From NCBI RefSeq assembly GCF_003857055.1, contig NZ_QGSZ01000176.1, forward strand, positions 1 to 64,000: a stretch of DNA of 64,000 nt. Reading direction: 5' to 3'. Positions 43,089-52,648 of this stretch are shown here, in pieces (position 1 is the stretch's first letter; each line of letters begins with the position of its first letter). Both the position numbers and the translations under genes were made by a program. Source of the DNA: Micromonospora inaquosa (GTDB taxonomy: Bacteria; Actinomycetota; Actinomycetes; Mycobacteriales; Micromonosporaceae). The notes under the pieces were generated by a model, which saw only the letters and a program-made list of their open reading frames with translations, was not told the DNA's origin and searched no databases.

Positions 43089-43227
43089 CACCTGAACCGA
43101 TCCGATCTGCCTGGGCGTACGAGGCTCGCAGCAGTGAAGACGTATGGCGTGCCGTTCTGGTTCACAGCCGAGATGTCGTCGCACTCCAATCGCTCGATAT
43201 TGTGGCTGAGTGTAACAGGGCTTCGCC

Positions 43228-45270
43228 CTAGTGAAGGTGCTCCTTGGGGCCACCGAATCCGTCGGTTCTGGTCGATAGATGAATGAATTCCCAAGTCCTC
43301 GCGAGGTAAGCGTAACCGGTGGTGCTTGCGTTCAAAACGGCTAGCAGTGTCAGTACGCTCCAGGCCATCGACGTGATGCCCAAAATTTGCATATCGGCCG
43401 GGACTTTCCATTGCAGGAAGGGAAGTCCTGCTTTGTAGACCATGAACAGCCCGCTGGCGGCGATCGAACACAGCACGGTGGCCAACAGGGAGATCCGCGC
43501 CGCGAGCGTTCCCTCAAGCAGACGCCTCGGTTGGCTGTCAAAGCCGAGCCAGGCTGCGGCGACAGCCGGAAACACCAGAAGGAACGCCGGCACGTCGGTC
43601 CCCGGGTCGGGCTCACGGGATGCGACGAAGCCGATCAGCCAGATGAGGAGCGCCGCCGCGGTGGCGGCGATGAGCGCGCGGAAGACCGAACCCGGCGGCA
43701 CCTCGTAAAAGCGGAACCGCACATCCGGGATGCGGTCACCGTTGGACAGCTTTTCTCTGGGCTCGGGAAAGAAGCGTGTGTAGAAGTGGGCGTAGCGTTG
43801 GCCGGCGCGTCGGCGGAAGCGGTAGTACGGCGGCGGTGTGGTCAGTTCCAGCAGAGGACTCGTCTTCTCCAATGCGAAGCTCTGCTCGAGCCTTGCTTGG
43901 CGATCGTTCCAGTGGGCGTCCAGGTATCCCACCAGATCCTGCGCCTTCTGTACGCCGACGAACACCCCGTCCTGGCAGTCGATGACGAGGTGGTAGCTCT
44001 GCGTGGTCCACGCGTTGTCCAACGATATGGAGAAGTCGACCGGTCGAGAGCCGAACAGCAGGCGGGCGCGCGCCTTCATCCAACTCAGGATGCCTTCGGA
44101 CCAGGGCGCAAGGGTGAGGGTGGGCGTCATCATCCGCTCGTACGAGACAACGAATCGGCCATCCACCGGACAGGGCACGGCCGCGACCACCGCGTAGTGG
44201 GATGACAGCTTCTTGATCAGTTGCGCCGCAAGCTTCAACGCGGCAGGGTTCGCGAGCTCCGGCCGGCCGTTCGCATGTGCTGCCCGGTACAACGCGTTGC
44301 TGCCCTCGTGATCATTAGCCTCATCGCTCTTGGTCGTGGCCCGACGCATCACCGCCTGGAGGGCGGTCCGCTCCGCTTCGAGAGCGTCCGAATGTCTGCC
44401 GTTGGAGATGTCCTCGCCGTAGGCGATGTCGAGGAGGGTCCGGAGGACTTTGGCGACGAGCTGCAGATACTGCCGGTAGGAGAGCACCGGCACCGCGCTG
44501 CCGTCGGCGGCCAGGACCCGCAGGTTGTCCACCATCTCGCCCTTGCGGGGCACGAGCACGGGAAAGAGAATGACGGCCGGATGCTGCGTGGCGTCTGCGG
44601 CGTCGGTCCGACCACCTTCGGCGACGTCGTTGCTTGTTGTCGTCCGCTGAGCCGGAATTCCTGGCTTCTGGAGTGTCGCGGTATCGGCAGAGTTCAGCAG
44701 CCGTTGGACGTCCCGTGACGGCAACTGCGCATCGATCGTCACGAACTGGGTCAGCGTTCGCTGGCCCGGATCATATCGCTCGGTGAGCCGCTGACGAACG
44801 TGTGCGGGGTAGATGACGGCCGAGGCGAAGATGCGCGCTTGGGCGGGCCCGGCGTTGTCGGAGGTGTTGCTGATCTGAGCTTGACCAGCGGTCCGTTGCA
44901 GGACGTTGACCTGGTATTCGGGTAGCCCCCATACCTTCGTGGGTCGATGTGAGGTTCGTTGCGGCAGGACGTAACGACGTCGGGTGTGTATGAAGAGCAG
45001 CAGACCGAGTACGACCGCTCCAAATGCCCGCAGCGTCCATCTGATGTCGGTGCCCCAACTGTTCGGTGTACCGACGATTATGAAGGCAAACAGGAGCGTC
45101 ATGGCGGCGCAGGTGACGAAGACGGAGAAGGTCGATGGCGGCGATGCCACCCCGCGCTTTCCGATGACACGGGCCGATGACTGTTTATCCGGTCGCTCTG
45201 TTTCCTGTGCGGCCGGTGCGTGTTCGAGCGAGGAGACCACATTCACCCCCGGGTTACCGCTAGGACTCAA
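43228..45270 (-). CDS. Large membrane protein, uncharacterised
   Basis: 680 residues from TTG 45270; a downstream GTG with GGGGGTGA (about 45240) is another possible start. Two N-terminal spans (VFVTCAAMTLLFAFIIVG, LRAFGAVVLGLLLFIH), a ~430-residue soluble part without known motifs, then four C-terminal spans. The soluble part includes PVDGRFVVSYERMM and DFSISLDNAWTTQSYHLVIDCQDGVF. It is the second large membrane protein near the GNAT; no family recognised. Confidence 0.55.
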   Translation of the reverse strand: MSPSGNPGVNVVSSLEHAPAAQETERPDKQSSARVIGKRGVASPPSTFSVFVTCAAMTLLFAFIIVGTPNSWGTDIRWTLRAFGAVVLGLLLFIHTRRRYVLPQRTSHRPTKVWGLPEYQVNVLQRTAGQAQISNTSDNAGPAQARIFASAVIYPAHVRQRLTERYDPGQRTLTQFVTIDAQLPSRDVQRLLNSADTATLQKPGIPAQRTTTSNDVAEGGRTDAADATQHPAVILFPVLVPRKGEMVDNLRVLAADGSAVPVLSYRQYLQLVAKVLRTLLDIAYGEDISNGRHSDALEAERTALQAVMRRATTKSDEANDHEGSNALYRAAHANGRPELANPAALKLAAQLIKKLSSHYAVVAAVPCPVDGRFVVSYERMMTPTLTLAPWSEGILSWMKARARLLFGSRPVDFSISLDNAWTTQSYHLVIDCQDGVFVGVQKAQDLVGYLDAHWNDRQARLEQSFALEKTSPLLELTTPPPYYRFRRRAGQRYAHFYTRFFPEPREKLSNGDRIPDVRFRFYEVPPGSVFRALIAATAAALLIWLIGFVASREPDPGTDVPAFLLVFPAVAAAWLGFDSQPRRLLEGTLAARISLLATVLCSIAASGLFMVYKAGLPFLQWKVPADMQILGITSMAWSVLTLLAVLNASTTGYAYLARTWEFIHLSTRTDGFGGPKEHLH

Positions 45271-45513
45271 TGAAATTCACGTTCGGCTTTACAGCCTCGC
45301 GGCTGCCCATACGGCGAAGAAGATGGGTGTCAGCGACGCGACAGCAGGACCGGGCGGGCGGTCACAGTTGCTCCAAGCAACGGATTGATTACGGTAGACG
45401 ACCGGACGGGCGGCTGGTCCTCTCAGCGGTTGAGCAGCGGACTTCGGTGGACCGTTCGGACGGCTCGGCTCTGCTCGGGAGCGGGCGGCCTGCGGTACGC
45501 GGACAATGGGGCG

Positions 45514-45783
45514 ATGAAGCGAGAGGTACGCCTGATGCGGTTGACCGGTACGCGGGCGAACGGCGCGGTGGCGACGGGTGCGGAGGCTGCCGGCGCACGG
45601 GCTGCCGGGGCTGCGTCGCTCGGCGCCCTGGCCGTGGGGGCGCTGGCCGTAGGGGCGCTGGCCGTGGGGGCGCTGGTCATCGGGCGGCTGTCTATCCGCC
45701 GCGCGGTCGTGAGGGAGCTGCGCGTCGGCCGGTTGGAGATCGACGAGCTGGTGGTGCACAGCCGACCCACTGCCGAGGAGTAA
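45514..45783 (+). CDS. Small repeat protein, beta-helix-like
   Basis: 89 residues from ATG 45514. The middle is an exact tandem of GALAV (three times), then GALVIGRLSI, a pentapeptide-like pattern, ending in LRVGRLEIDELVVHS. The DNA repeats show near-identical 15-bp units. Such GALAIG-repeat proteins occur in Micromonospora-type genomes with unknown role. Confidence 0.6.
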   Translation: MKREVRLMRLTGTRANGAVATGAEAAGARAAGAASLGALAVGALAVGALAVGALVIGRLSIRRAVVRELRVGRLEIDELVVHSRPTAEE

Positions 45784-45865
45784 CGCGCAGCCGCTCGGGG
45801 TGCGCCTGGTGGCACCGCGTACGAAAGTCCTGCGGGGTCTCGCGCCCGGGTCAGGTCTGACGCCC

Positions 45866-45898
45866 GTCCGTCGGCGGGGTGTGCTCCCGCCGACGGAC
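45866..45898. terminator. Perfect 13-bp bidirectional hairpin
   Basis: GTCCGTCGGCGGG - GTGTGCT - CCCGCCGACGGAC, between the repeat protein and a converging methyltransferase. Confidence 0.8.
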
Positions 45899-45916
45899 CT
45901 CAGCGGCAGACGGGGC

Positions 45917-46744
45917 CTACGGTTTGCGGGCGAGGAGCCCGACGAAGGTGTGATAAGTGTCGGTCTGCACCGTGGCGGGGGCATCCGGCTCTGGGCGCCA
46001 CTCGGCCAGCGGTACCAGGCCCGGCTCCAGCACCGTCAGCCCATCGACGAACGAGAGGATCTCCTCGTCGGTACGCCAGCGGCCGGTGCCCAGCGACTCG
46101 TTGAAGACCCGCTCGACCTCGCGGGCCTTGCGGGAGCCCTCCGGGTCGCGCTCGCCCGGGTCCCGGAAGTGTGAGATCGCGACGTAGCTGCCGGAGGGCA
46201 GTGCGTCGATCAACGCCGCTGCCACCGCTCGCGGGTCCTCGTCGTCACCGAGGTGGTGCAGGATCGCGAAGAGCAACAACCCGATCGGCCGGTCGAAGTC
46301 GAGGAACCGACGTGCGTCGGGATGGTTGAGGATCTCCTGCGGCTCCCGGATGTCCGCCTGGATCACCGTCGCGGTGCCCTCCGCGGCGAGCAGGGCCCGC
46401 CCGTGCGCCAGGACGATGGGATCGTTGTCCACATAGACCACCTGAGCCTTCGGGTTCTGCTCGGTGGCGACCTCGTGCACGTTGCCCTGGGTGGGCAGCC
46501 CCGACCCGATGTCGAGAAACTGGTCGATGCCCGCCTCGGCGACAAGGAAGCGAATCACTCGACGCAGGAAGGCCCGGTTCGCCTGGCCGGCGGCCGGCCC
46601 GTCCGGTGTGATCCGCAGGGCGTGCTCGGCGACCTTTCGGTCGGCCTCGAAGTTGTCCTTGCCGCCCAGGAAGAAGTCATAGACCCGGGCCACGCTGGGA
46701 ATGGTGGGGTCGATGCCGGCGGGTGCCGCCTTGTCGCGGGTCAT
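45917..46744 (-). CDS. SAM-dependent methyltransferase, DUF574/PF04672 type
   Basis: 275 residues from ATG 46744. PSVARVYDFFLGGKDNFEADR is the family opening; FLDIGSGLPTQGNVHEVA is motif I; VVYVDNDPIVLAHGRALL and VIQADIREP follow, then LLLFAILHHLGD. This family is expanded in actinomycetes; substrates unknown. Confidence 0.88.
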   Translation of the reverse strand: MTRDKAAPAGIDPTIPSVARVYDFFLGGKDNFEADRKVAEHALRITPDGPAAGQANRAFLRRVIRFLVAEAGIDQFLDIGSGLPTQGNVHEVATEQNPKAQVVYVDNDPIVLAHGRALLAAEGTATVIQADIREPQEILNHPDARRFLDFDRPIGLLLFAILHHLGDDEDPRAVAAALIDALPSGSYVAISHFRDPGERDPEGSRKAREVERVFNESLGTGRWRTDEEILSFVDGLTVLEPGLVPLAEWRPEPDAPATVQTDTYHTFVGLLARKP

Positions 46745-46988
46745 AGGCGTCTCCAAACGATCGGGGTTGGCGCGGGCAGAGGCCTGCGGGCCGTGCCGGC
46801 GTTGCGGCGAGTGTAGCGATCGGAGGGGTTGAATTTCGCCCCGCTGGTATCGCTCCCAGCCGAGCCAGGGGCGTGAATGGCGCTGACGCAGGAGGAGGGG
46901 TCCGGCGATCCGGCGCGAGTTGCGACCGCAGCCGACCGAGGCGTGAGATAGGTTGGCGATCATCGATGTCTCACTGCATGGTCGACGT

Positions 46989-48143
46989 ATGACAGGCGTC
47001 TCCTGGTCCTCGCTGTTCTGCCGCACGCGATCGGCTCTGCTGGCCGCCGTCCTGCTGTCGACGGCGGTTCTCGGAACCGCCCTGACCGCAGCCCCGGCGG
47101 TCGATGCCGCCACCGCGACGCCCGCCGCCTATCCGAGAGTCGCGCCGGCACCCGGTGGGGCCGCGGCGCCGACCGGAACCGCGCCGCTGACGCCTGCCAG
47201 CACGCCGAGCACCGCGCCCGTCCCCCCGAGCGCGCCCACGAACCTGACCGCCAGCGAGGTCCGGACCGGGTCGGTCACCCTCACCTGGACGGCCGCCACG
47301 TCCGGCTGCTGCGCCATCACCGGCTACGACATCACCTACTATCAGGAGTTTGGCGATGTCATCCTCAGCGCTACCGCCGGCGCGGTCACCAGCACCACGA
47401 TCACCGCGCATGTTGGGCCGGGCATGCAGCTCTCGTTCCGATTGATCGCCCGAGACAGCCTCGGGCAACGCTCGAACTGGTCGGACATCCTGACCGTGGT
47501 CACACCGGTGACGGACACCGGCCCGGACACCACCCCGCCGAGCGCGCCGCAGAGCCTGACCGTCGGCGCTGTGACCGCCTCGACCGCCACGCTGTCCTGG
47601 TCACCGTCGACGGACAACGTCGGCGTGTTCGGGTACAACGTCTACCGGTTCGACGGCTGGTTCACCTCCAGGCTGATCGCCACCGTGCCGGGTACGACGT
47701 ACACGACGTCGCTACCTACGTCGACGCCGCTGCGCGATCTGTACTACGTGCGGGCCCGGGACGCGGTGGGCAACGTCTCGATCACGTCCAACACGGTCGA
47801 GGTGCCCACGACGCCGCCGCCCTCCACCTGCCGGGTGACCTACCGCAACCAGTCCGAGTGGCCGGGCGGCTTCGTCGCCACGGCGACGGTCCACAACGTC
47901 GGGACGGCGCCGGTCGACGGCTGGACCGTGACCTTCAGCTTCCCGGGAGACCAGCAGGTCACCTCGGGGTGGAACGCCACGCTCGGCCAGACCGGTGCCA
48001 CCGTGACCGTCCGTAACGTCGACTGGAACCGGGTCCTCGCGCCAGACGGGTCGGCGACCTTCGGCATCCAGGGCCGGTGGGGCGTCAGCGACGCGCCGCC
48101 GACCGGTTTCTCGCTGAACGGCGTTCCCTGCACCGTGGGCTGA
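46989..48143 (+). CDS. Secreted FN3-CBM2 protein without catalytic domain
   Basis: 384 residues from ATG 46989. Sec signal (LLAAVLLSTAVLGTALTAAPA), a Thr/Pro/Ala linker, then two fibronectin type III domains (SAPTNLTASEVRTGSVTLTW; SAPQSLTVGAVTASTATLSW) and a C-terminal carbohydrate-binding module of family 2 (CRVTYRNQSEWPGGFVATATVHN, then WTVTFSFPGDQQVTSGWNAT). No enzyme domain, so it binds polysaccharide only. GH53 follows at 48153. Confidence 0.85.
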   Translation: MTGVSWSSLFCRTRSALLAAVLLSTAVLGTALTAAPAVDAATATPAAYPRVAPAPGGAAAPTGTAPLTPASTPSTAPVPPSAPTNLTASEVRTGSVTLTWTAATSGCCAITGYDITYYQEFGDVILSATAGAVTSTTITAHVGPGMQLSFRLIARDSLGQRSNWSDILTVVTPVTDTGPDTTPPSAPQSLTVGAVTASTATLSWSPSTDNVGVFGYNVYRFDGWFTSRLIATVPGTTYTTSLPTSTPLRDLYYVRARDAVGNVSITSNTVEVPTTPPPSTCRVTYRNQSEWPGGFVATATVHNVGTAPVDGWTVTFSFPGDQQVTSGWNATLGQTGATVTVRNVDWNRVLAPDGSATFGIQGRWGVSDAPPTGFSLNGVPCTVG

Positions 48144-48152
48144 AGGAGTCTC

Positions 48153-49292
48153 GTGAACACGCATTCGGTCACCCCCCACCGCCGCCCCAGGGCTCTGATC
48201 GGGGCTGTCACGGCCGGCATCCTCGTCGTCGCCGCCACGCTCGGCGGCACGCCCGCACCCGTCTCGGCCGCGAACACGCTCACCATGCGAGGCGCCGACG
48301 TCTCCTCGTTGCAGCGCAGCCTGGATCTGGGAGCGAAGTACTACGACGCGGGCGGCGTGGCCCGCGACCCACTGGACATCCTGAAGTCCGTCGGCGTCAA
48401 CTACGTCCGACTACGCGTCTGGAACAACCCGATCAGCGGCTACAACAACAAGAACGCCGTGTTGGGCCAGGCGAGGGCGGCCAGGGCGAAGGGCCTCAAG
48501 GTGCTCATCGACTTCCACTACTCCGACACCTGGGCCGACCCTGGCAAGCAGTACAAACCCGCCGCCTGGGCCGGTCACAGCCTGAGCCAACTGCGGACCG
48601 ACGTCTACACCTTCACCTACGACGTCTGCTCCAGCCTCCGAGGGCAGGGCACCCCACCGGACAGTGTGCAGATCGGCAACGAGATCAATGTCGGGATGCT
48701 GTGGAACGAGGGCAGGGTCGTCAACAACGACTTCGCCCCGCTGGCCGGCCTGCTGAAGCAGGGCTACAACGCGACGAAGGCGTGCGGCAGCGGCATCCCG
48801 GTGATGATCCACACCGCCAACGCCGACAGCAACGCCAACGCCCGGTGGTTCTACGACGGCATCCGCGCCCAGGGTGTGCAGTGGGACATCACCGCCCAGT
48901 CGTACTACTGCATGTGGCACGGCACCCTGGCGAACCTCTACAACAACATCGTCGACCTCCGTGGTCGCTACGGTAGGCCGGTGGTGATCGTGGAGACCGC
49001 GTACCCCTTCACCCGCAACAACGCGGACAGCGAACCGAACGCCATCGGCGACGCGACCTGTGACGGCATCAGCGCCACCTGGTCCGGGCAGGCGCAGGAG
49101 TTCGACTGGGTTCAGAACACCGCCCGCAACGCGGGGGCCATCGGTGTCTTCTACTGGGAACCGACCTGGTACGCCGTCCGCGGCAACGGCTGGGACCCGG
49201 CCAACATCAACGGCACCGGAAACCAGTGGGACAACATGGCCGTCTTCAACTGGTCCGGGCAGGTGAACCCGGGCGTGCGCTGGACGCCCTGA
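48153..49292 (+). CDS. GH53 arabinogalactan endo-beta-1,4-galactanase, secreted
   Basis: 379 residues from GTG 48153 (GAAGGAG upstream). Signal peptide ends about ASA (residue 40). GH53 pattern: MRGADVSSLQRSLDLGAKYYD, VNYVRLRVWNNP, LIDFHYSDTWADPGKQ, then the acid/base Glu177 in QIGNEIN and the nucleophile Glu281 in VETAYPF. Degrades beta-1,4-galactan of plant pectin. It is 9 bp after a CBM2 protein, so the two likely act together on plant debris. Confidence 0.9.
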   Translation: MNTHSVTPHRRPRALIGAVTAGILVVAATLGGTPAPVSAANTLTMRGADVSSLQRSLDLGAKYYDAGGVARDPLDILKSVGVNYVRLRVWNNPISGYNNKNAVLGQARAARAKGLKVLIDFHYSDTWADPGKQYKPAAWAGHSLSQLRTDVYTFTYDVCSSLRGQGTPPDSVQIGNEINVGMLWNEGRVVNNDFAPLAGLLKQGYNATKACGSGIPVMIHTANADSNANARWFYDGIRAQGVQWDITAQSYYCMWHGTLANLYNNIVDLRGRYGRPVVIVETAYPFTRNNADSEPNAIGDATCDGISATWSGQAQEFDWVQNTARNAGAIGVFYWEPTWYAVRGNGWDPANINGTGNQWDNMAVFNWSGQVNPGVRWTP

Positions 49293-49329
49293 CCCCTGGT
49301 GCGTGCGTGGAGCAGCTGACTGGCGAGAG

Positions 49330-49962
49330 ATGTCCGCCCATGCTGTTACTTTGCCGGCCGTGAATGCTCAGCAGACGTGGATCGACCGCATCATCGCGGT
49401 GACCGGATGGTGCCATGATCCTGAGGGTGATGCCGGCTGGGAGGAGGTGGAGGCCGAACTGGGGGTCGTACTGCCGTCGGATTTCACAGAGCTGTGCCGG
49501 CGGTTCGCCCCGGGGGCGTTCTACGCGTACCTGGACCTTCTACGGCCGGCCGACGACCACGCGCAGCCGTTGCTTGGGACCTGGGCCGATTGTCGACAGT
49601 GGGCAGCCTGGCAAGGGCCGGCGCAGCTGTGGGCCCCCTACGAGTTGTACGAGCCCGACAAGGGGCTGGGACTGATCCAGTGGGGCAGCGATCAGACCGA
49701 GGGGGAGTACTACTGGCTGGCCGACCGCTCGATGGAGCCTGATCGGTGGCCTGTTGTCGCACGCCGCGACGGCGTCGCGCCGTGGCACCAGCTCGACATG
49801 TCGACGGCCGAGTTCGTCTACCGGGTGATCGCGGATCCGGCGTTCAAGCCGTTCACGGTGGCCGACCCACCGCGGAGGCCCTTCTATCTGCCGCACTGGG
49901 GGCCGTTCCCGATGAGCGCCGAGGACTGGAACGCCCTCACCGACCCGAATCGCGCAGGCTGA
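49330..49962 (+). CDS. SUKH (SMI1/KNR4) domain protein, intact copy
   Basis: 210 residues from ATG 49330. SUKH pattern: IDRIIAVTGW, WEEVEAELGVVLPSDFTELCRRFAPGAFYAY, then GLGLIQWGSD, YYWLADRSM and a final PHWGPFPMS. Similar to the broken copy at 5627. SUKH proteins are usually immunity proteins to nuclease or other toxins; here no toxin is adjacent, so it could be an orphan immunity gene. Confidence 0.8.
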   Translation: MSAHAVTLPAVNAQQTWIDRIIAVTGWCHDPEGDAGWEEVEAELGVVLPSDFTELCRRFAPGAFYAYLDLLRPADDHAQPLLGTWADCRQWAAWQGPAQLWAPYELYEPDKGLGLIQWGSDQTEGEYYWLADRSMEPDRWPVVARRDGVAPWHQLDMSTAEFVYRVIADPAFKPFTVADPPRRPFYLPHWGPFPMSAEDWNALTDPNRAG

Positions 49963-50069
49963 ACCACGTCCTGAAGGAGCGCCTTGGCCAAGGACGCCCG
50001 GGTGGACTTCGAGGTCGGCGAGGAGCGTCTCGCCGGTTCGGCTGGCGCCGCCGCACGCACGACGCCAGC

Positions 50070-50480
50070 CTACGACCAGGTGATGGGGGAGGGCCAGCAG
50101 GTACGCGTCTGCCAACTCACCTTCGTCACGAACATCGGCACATAGAAGAACCCTTCGCCGGGTCGTGCGCACTCGGTGCCGGTGAGTTGCTGCCCGAGAT
50201 ACGTGTAGGACCAGGTGATCTCGGCGTTCCGGGAGGTGCGGTTGTAGAAGTTGAAGGCCGGGACGTTGCCGGACCATTCGGTGCTGGTCACCAGCGACGG
50301 AGTCGCGGTAGGACCCTCCGGCGGATGATCCCAGTTGGGCCAGATGCAGAACGTGCCCTGCGGGCAGTTTCCGGGACCCCAGATGTCATTGGATGCTTGG
50401 GAGGGTGCCGCCGAGGCGGCGGGGGCGGTGGCCAGCACGGCGGTGATGGACGCGGCGACGGCGAGGGACTTCAACAGCAC
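50070..50480 (-). CDS. Peptidase inhibitor I36-like secreted protein
   Basis: 136 residues from GTG 50480 (AGGTGA upstream). Sec signal (LLKSLAVAASITAVLATAPAASA). The mature protein opens NDIWGPGNCPQGTFCIWPN, the I36/SMI-type Cys-x5-Cys strand motif, with the second Cys pair later (ECARPG, TCW). Probably inhibits proteases outside the cell. Confidence 0.8.
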   Translation of the reverse strand: MLLKSLAVAASITAVLATAPAASAAPSQASNDIWGPGNCPQGTFCIWPNWDHPPEGPTATPSLVTSTEWSGNVPAFNFYNRTSRNAEITWSYTYLGQQLTGTECARPGEGFFYVPMFVTKVSWQTRTCWPSPITWS

Positions 50481-50646
50481 GGTTCACCTACTTCAATAGA
50501 CGTCCGTGGATGGATATTGAAGATTACCGGTGGAAAGTTGAAGGGTCAAGCAATGGGGGCGGCGTGCGCAATCATCCGATCACCCGTCGACAGTGGGCTC
50601 GGACTGTTGGCCCGGAGACCGATGGCCGCGGCCCTCCCGCAAGCGA

Positions 50647-51942
50647 TCAGCGGTTGAGGTAGGCGGTCAGGCCACCAAGCTCCTCGCTGGCGATGAACAC
50701 CGACCGTACGTTGAGGATGGCCTCCTCGACGTGGACGGGACAGCCCCACGCCGCGTCGCCCCACGAATCGGCGATCTTGATCTCGGCTCGCGCGGTGCAA
50801 CCGGCGGCACCGCCGAGCTGGCAGTGCTCCGGGTGCGGCGCGGCGGCCTGCGCGGCCGCGGCGGCCCGCATCTGGGTGGCGAGTTCCGCGGCGGCCGTGG
50901 CCCGCTGCTCAGCCTCCGCGCGCAGCTCCCGCTCCACGCGCAACACCTTGGCCAACTCGTCATTGGCTGACTTGGCGCGTGCCTCGGCGTCGAGCTTCGC
51001 CTGCTCGATGTGGTGGCGTTCGATGGCCAGGGCTGCGGTGCCGGCGAAGAGCCGGGTGAGGGCGAGGTCGCTGTCCTGCGGGACGCGCGGGGTGCGGTGA
51101 TACATCGCGAAGGTGCCCAGCAGGCCGCCGTCGCGGGCCAGGATCGGCGTCGACCAGCAGGCCGCCAATCCGGCCTGGTCGGCCAGGTCCCGGAAGTCGT
51201 CCCAGAACGGATCGGTGGCGATGTCGGTGACGATGACAGGTTCCCGCCGGTGGGCGGCGGTGCCGCAGGAGCCGACACCTTCGCCGGTCGCGATGCCGTC
51301 GATGGCCCGGTTGTAGAAGTCGGGCAGGCTCGGCGCGGCGCCGTGGCGCAGGTGCCGGGCGTCGGGGTCGGCGAGCAGGACGGAGACGAGCACCTCCTGC
51401 GGTGCGAGGTTCTCGATACAGCGGGCCATCCCGTCGAGCACCTCGGTCAGGGGCGCCTGGCGGGCGATCTGCTCCAGCAGGGCGCGGTGTTCGGCCATCA
51501 GCCGTTGGGCATGCTTGACCTGTGTGGTCTCCACGCCGAGCACACGAATGCCGGTCACGTTGCCACCGGCGTCCCGACGCGGCTCGTAGGTGAAGTCGAA
51601 GAACGCCTCCCGCGCCTGCGGGCCGCTACCCAGCACGATCCGGACGTCACGACCGGTGTAGGGCTCACCCGTGCGGAAGACCTGGTCCAGTAGCGCGATG
51701 AACCCTTGACCGGCCAGCTCCGGCATCAGCTCGGCGAGCGTGACCCCGACGCGGGCCCGTTCTTCGCCGATGGTGGCGAAGAACGCCGGGTTCGCCGTCT
51801 CCACCACGTGCGTTGGCCCCGCCAGAGACGCGAAGACGGCGATGGACTGCCCGAACAACGCCCGCAGGTCCTCCTCCGCTGCTCGTTCGGCAGCCGCCGG
51901 ACCCGCAGCGGCAGTAGACCGTTGGTCTGGCACTGCGGTCAT
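50647..51942 (-). CDS. PAS-GAF sensor protein
   Basis: 431 residues from ATG 51942. A PAS domain (residues ~35-145: GPTHVVETANPAFFATIGEERARVG), a GAF domain (~160-310: VLVSVLLADPDARHLRHGAAPSL, then IATGEGVGSCGTAAHRREPVIVTDI), a coiled-coil of ~50 residues (DAEARAKSANDELAKVLRVERELRAE) and a C-terminal Cys-bearing tail with HPEHCQLGG and CPVHVEEAIL. It lacks a kinase or GGDEF output. The tail's Cys/His spacing might bind a metal. Confidence 0.75.
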   Translation of the reverse strand: MTAVPDQRSTAAAGPAAAERAAEEDLRALFGQSIAVFASLAGPTHVVETANPAFFATIGEERARVGVTLAELMPELAGQGFIALLDQVFRTGEPYTGRDVRIVLGSGPQAREAFFDFTYEPRRDAGGNVTGIRVLGVETTQVKHAQRLMAEHRALLEQIARQAPLTEVLDGMARCIENLAPQEVLVSVLLADPDARHLRHGAAPSLPDFYNRAIDGIATGEGVGSCGTAAHRREPVIVTDIATDPFWDDFRDLADQAGLAACWSTPILARDGGLLGTFAMYHRTPRVPQDSDLALTRLFAGTAALAIERHHIEQAKLDAEARAKSANDELAKVLRVERELRAEAEQRATAAAELATQMRAAAAAQAAAPHPEHCQLGGAAGCTARAEIKIADSWGDAAWGCPVHVEEAILNVRSVFIASEELGGLTAYLNR

Positions 51943-52160
51943 GGTGTGGTCTCGCCTCTCGTCTGCGGACAGGGGGAACGCCGGTGGTGCCACCCGCGGG
52001 GTGAGGGTGGTCGTGGTGTGGTGGTGGCTGGGCTGAGGCCACCGACGGTGCAGCGTACCCATGTACCCATCATTCGGGTTCTACCCACCAATCACGCACC
52101 GCAACCCGTCGCCGAAACAGTCGCCACAGCCAGTAGTCCCGGTCAGGCCGACGGTGTTCG

Positions 52161-52592
52161 TCAACCCCGCTCTTGCGGTGCGGGCTGGAGTTGCTGTTGC
52201 CAGGGATCACCGGAGGCGCCGGCGGCGAGGTGTTGTTCGTAGCTGGCTACTTTGCCGTCGATGAGTTCGAGGCAGTCGCGCAGCTGTGCCAGCTGCTCGA
52301 TGACGTGGCGCTGGTGTTCGCGGAGCAGCTTGAGCCGCTCCGCCTCGTTGCCGCTGCCCTCGCGAACGAGCTGGGCCAGCCGGCTGATCGCGGTGAGTGG
52401 CATCCCGGAGGCCCGGAACTTCACGCAGTTCGCCAGCCACTCGACGTCCCAGGCGCTGTAGACGCGCCTGCCGGACCCGTCCCGCCGCACCTCGCTGGCT
52501 AACAAGCCCTCACGTTCGTAGAGCCGCAGGGTGTGCACGCTCAACCCGGTGCGCTGCGCCACCTGCCCGATGCTCAGGCCGTTGTCCGCCAT
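52161..52592 (-). CDS. MerR-family transcriptional regulator
   Basis: 143 residues from ATG 52592. LSIGQVAQRTGLSVHTLRLYEREGLL is the MerR winged helix, then RVYSAWDVEWLANCVKFRASGMPL and a coiled-coil dimerisation helix. No Cys metal site in the effector part, so it is SoxR/BmrR/YyaN-like in layout. Divergent from the SDR, whose promoter it most likely controls. Confidence 0.9.
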   Translation of the reverse strand: MADNGLSIGQVAQRTGLSVHTLRLYEREGLLASEVRRDGSGRRVYSAWDVEWLANCVKFRASGMPLTAISRLAQLVREGSGNEAERLKLLREHQRHVIEQLAQLRDCLELIDGKVASYEQHLAAGASGDPWQQQLQPAPQERG

Positions 52593-52610
52593 GCCATCGA
52601 CCGTAACCCG

Positions 52611-52641
52611 TTGACCTAGACCTGGGTCTAGCACCTAGCGT
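52611..52641 (+). promoter_or_regulatory. MerR-type promoter/operator
   Basis: TTGACC (52611-52616) and TAGCGT (52636-52641) are separated by 19 bp, the overlong spacer that MerR regulators untwist. CTAGACC-TG-GGTCTAG (52616-52631) is a perfect palindrome in that spacer. Transcription would begin about 52648-52649, at the ATG of the SDR, so the message is probably leaderless. Confidence 0.75.
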
Positions 52642-52648
52642 CCGCGGC

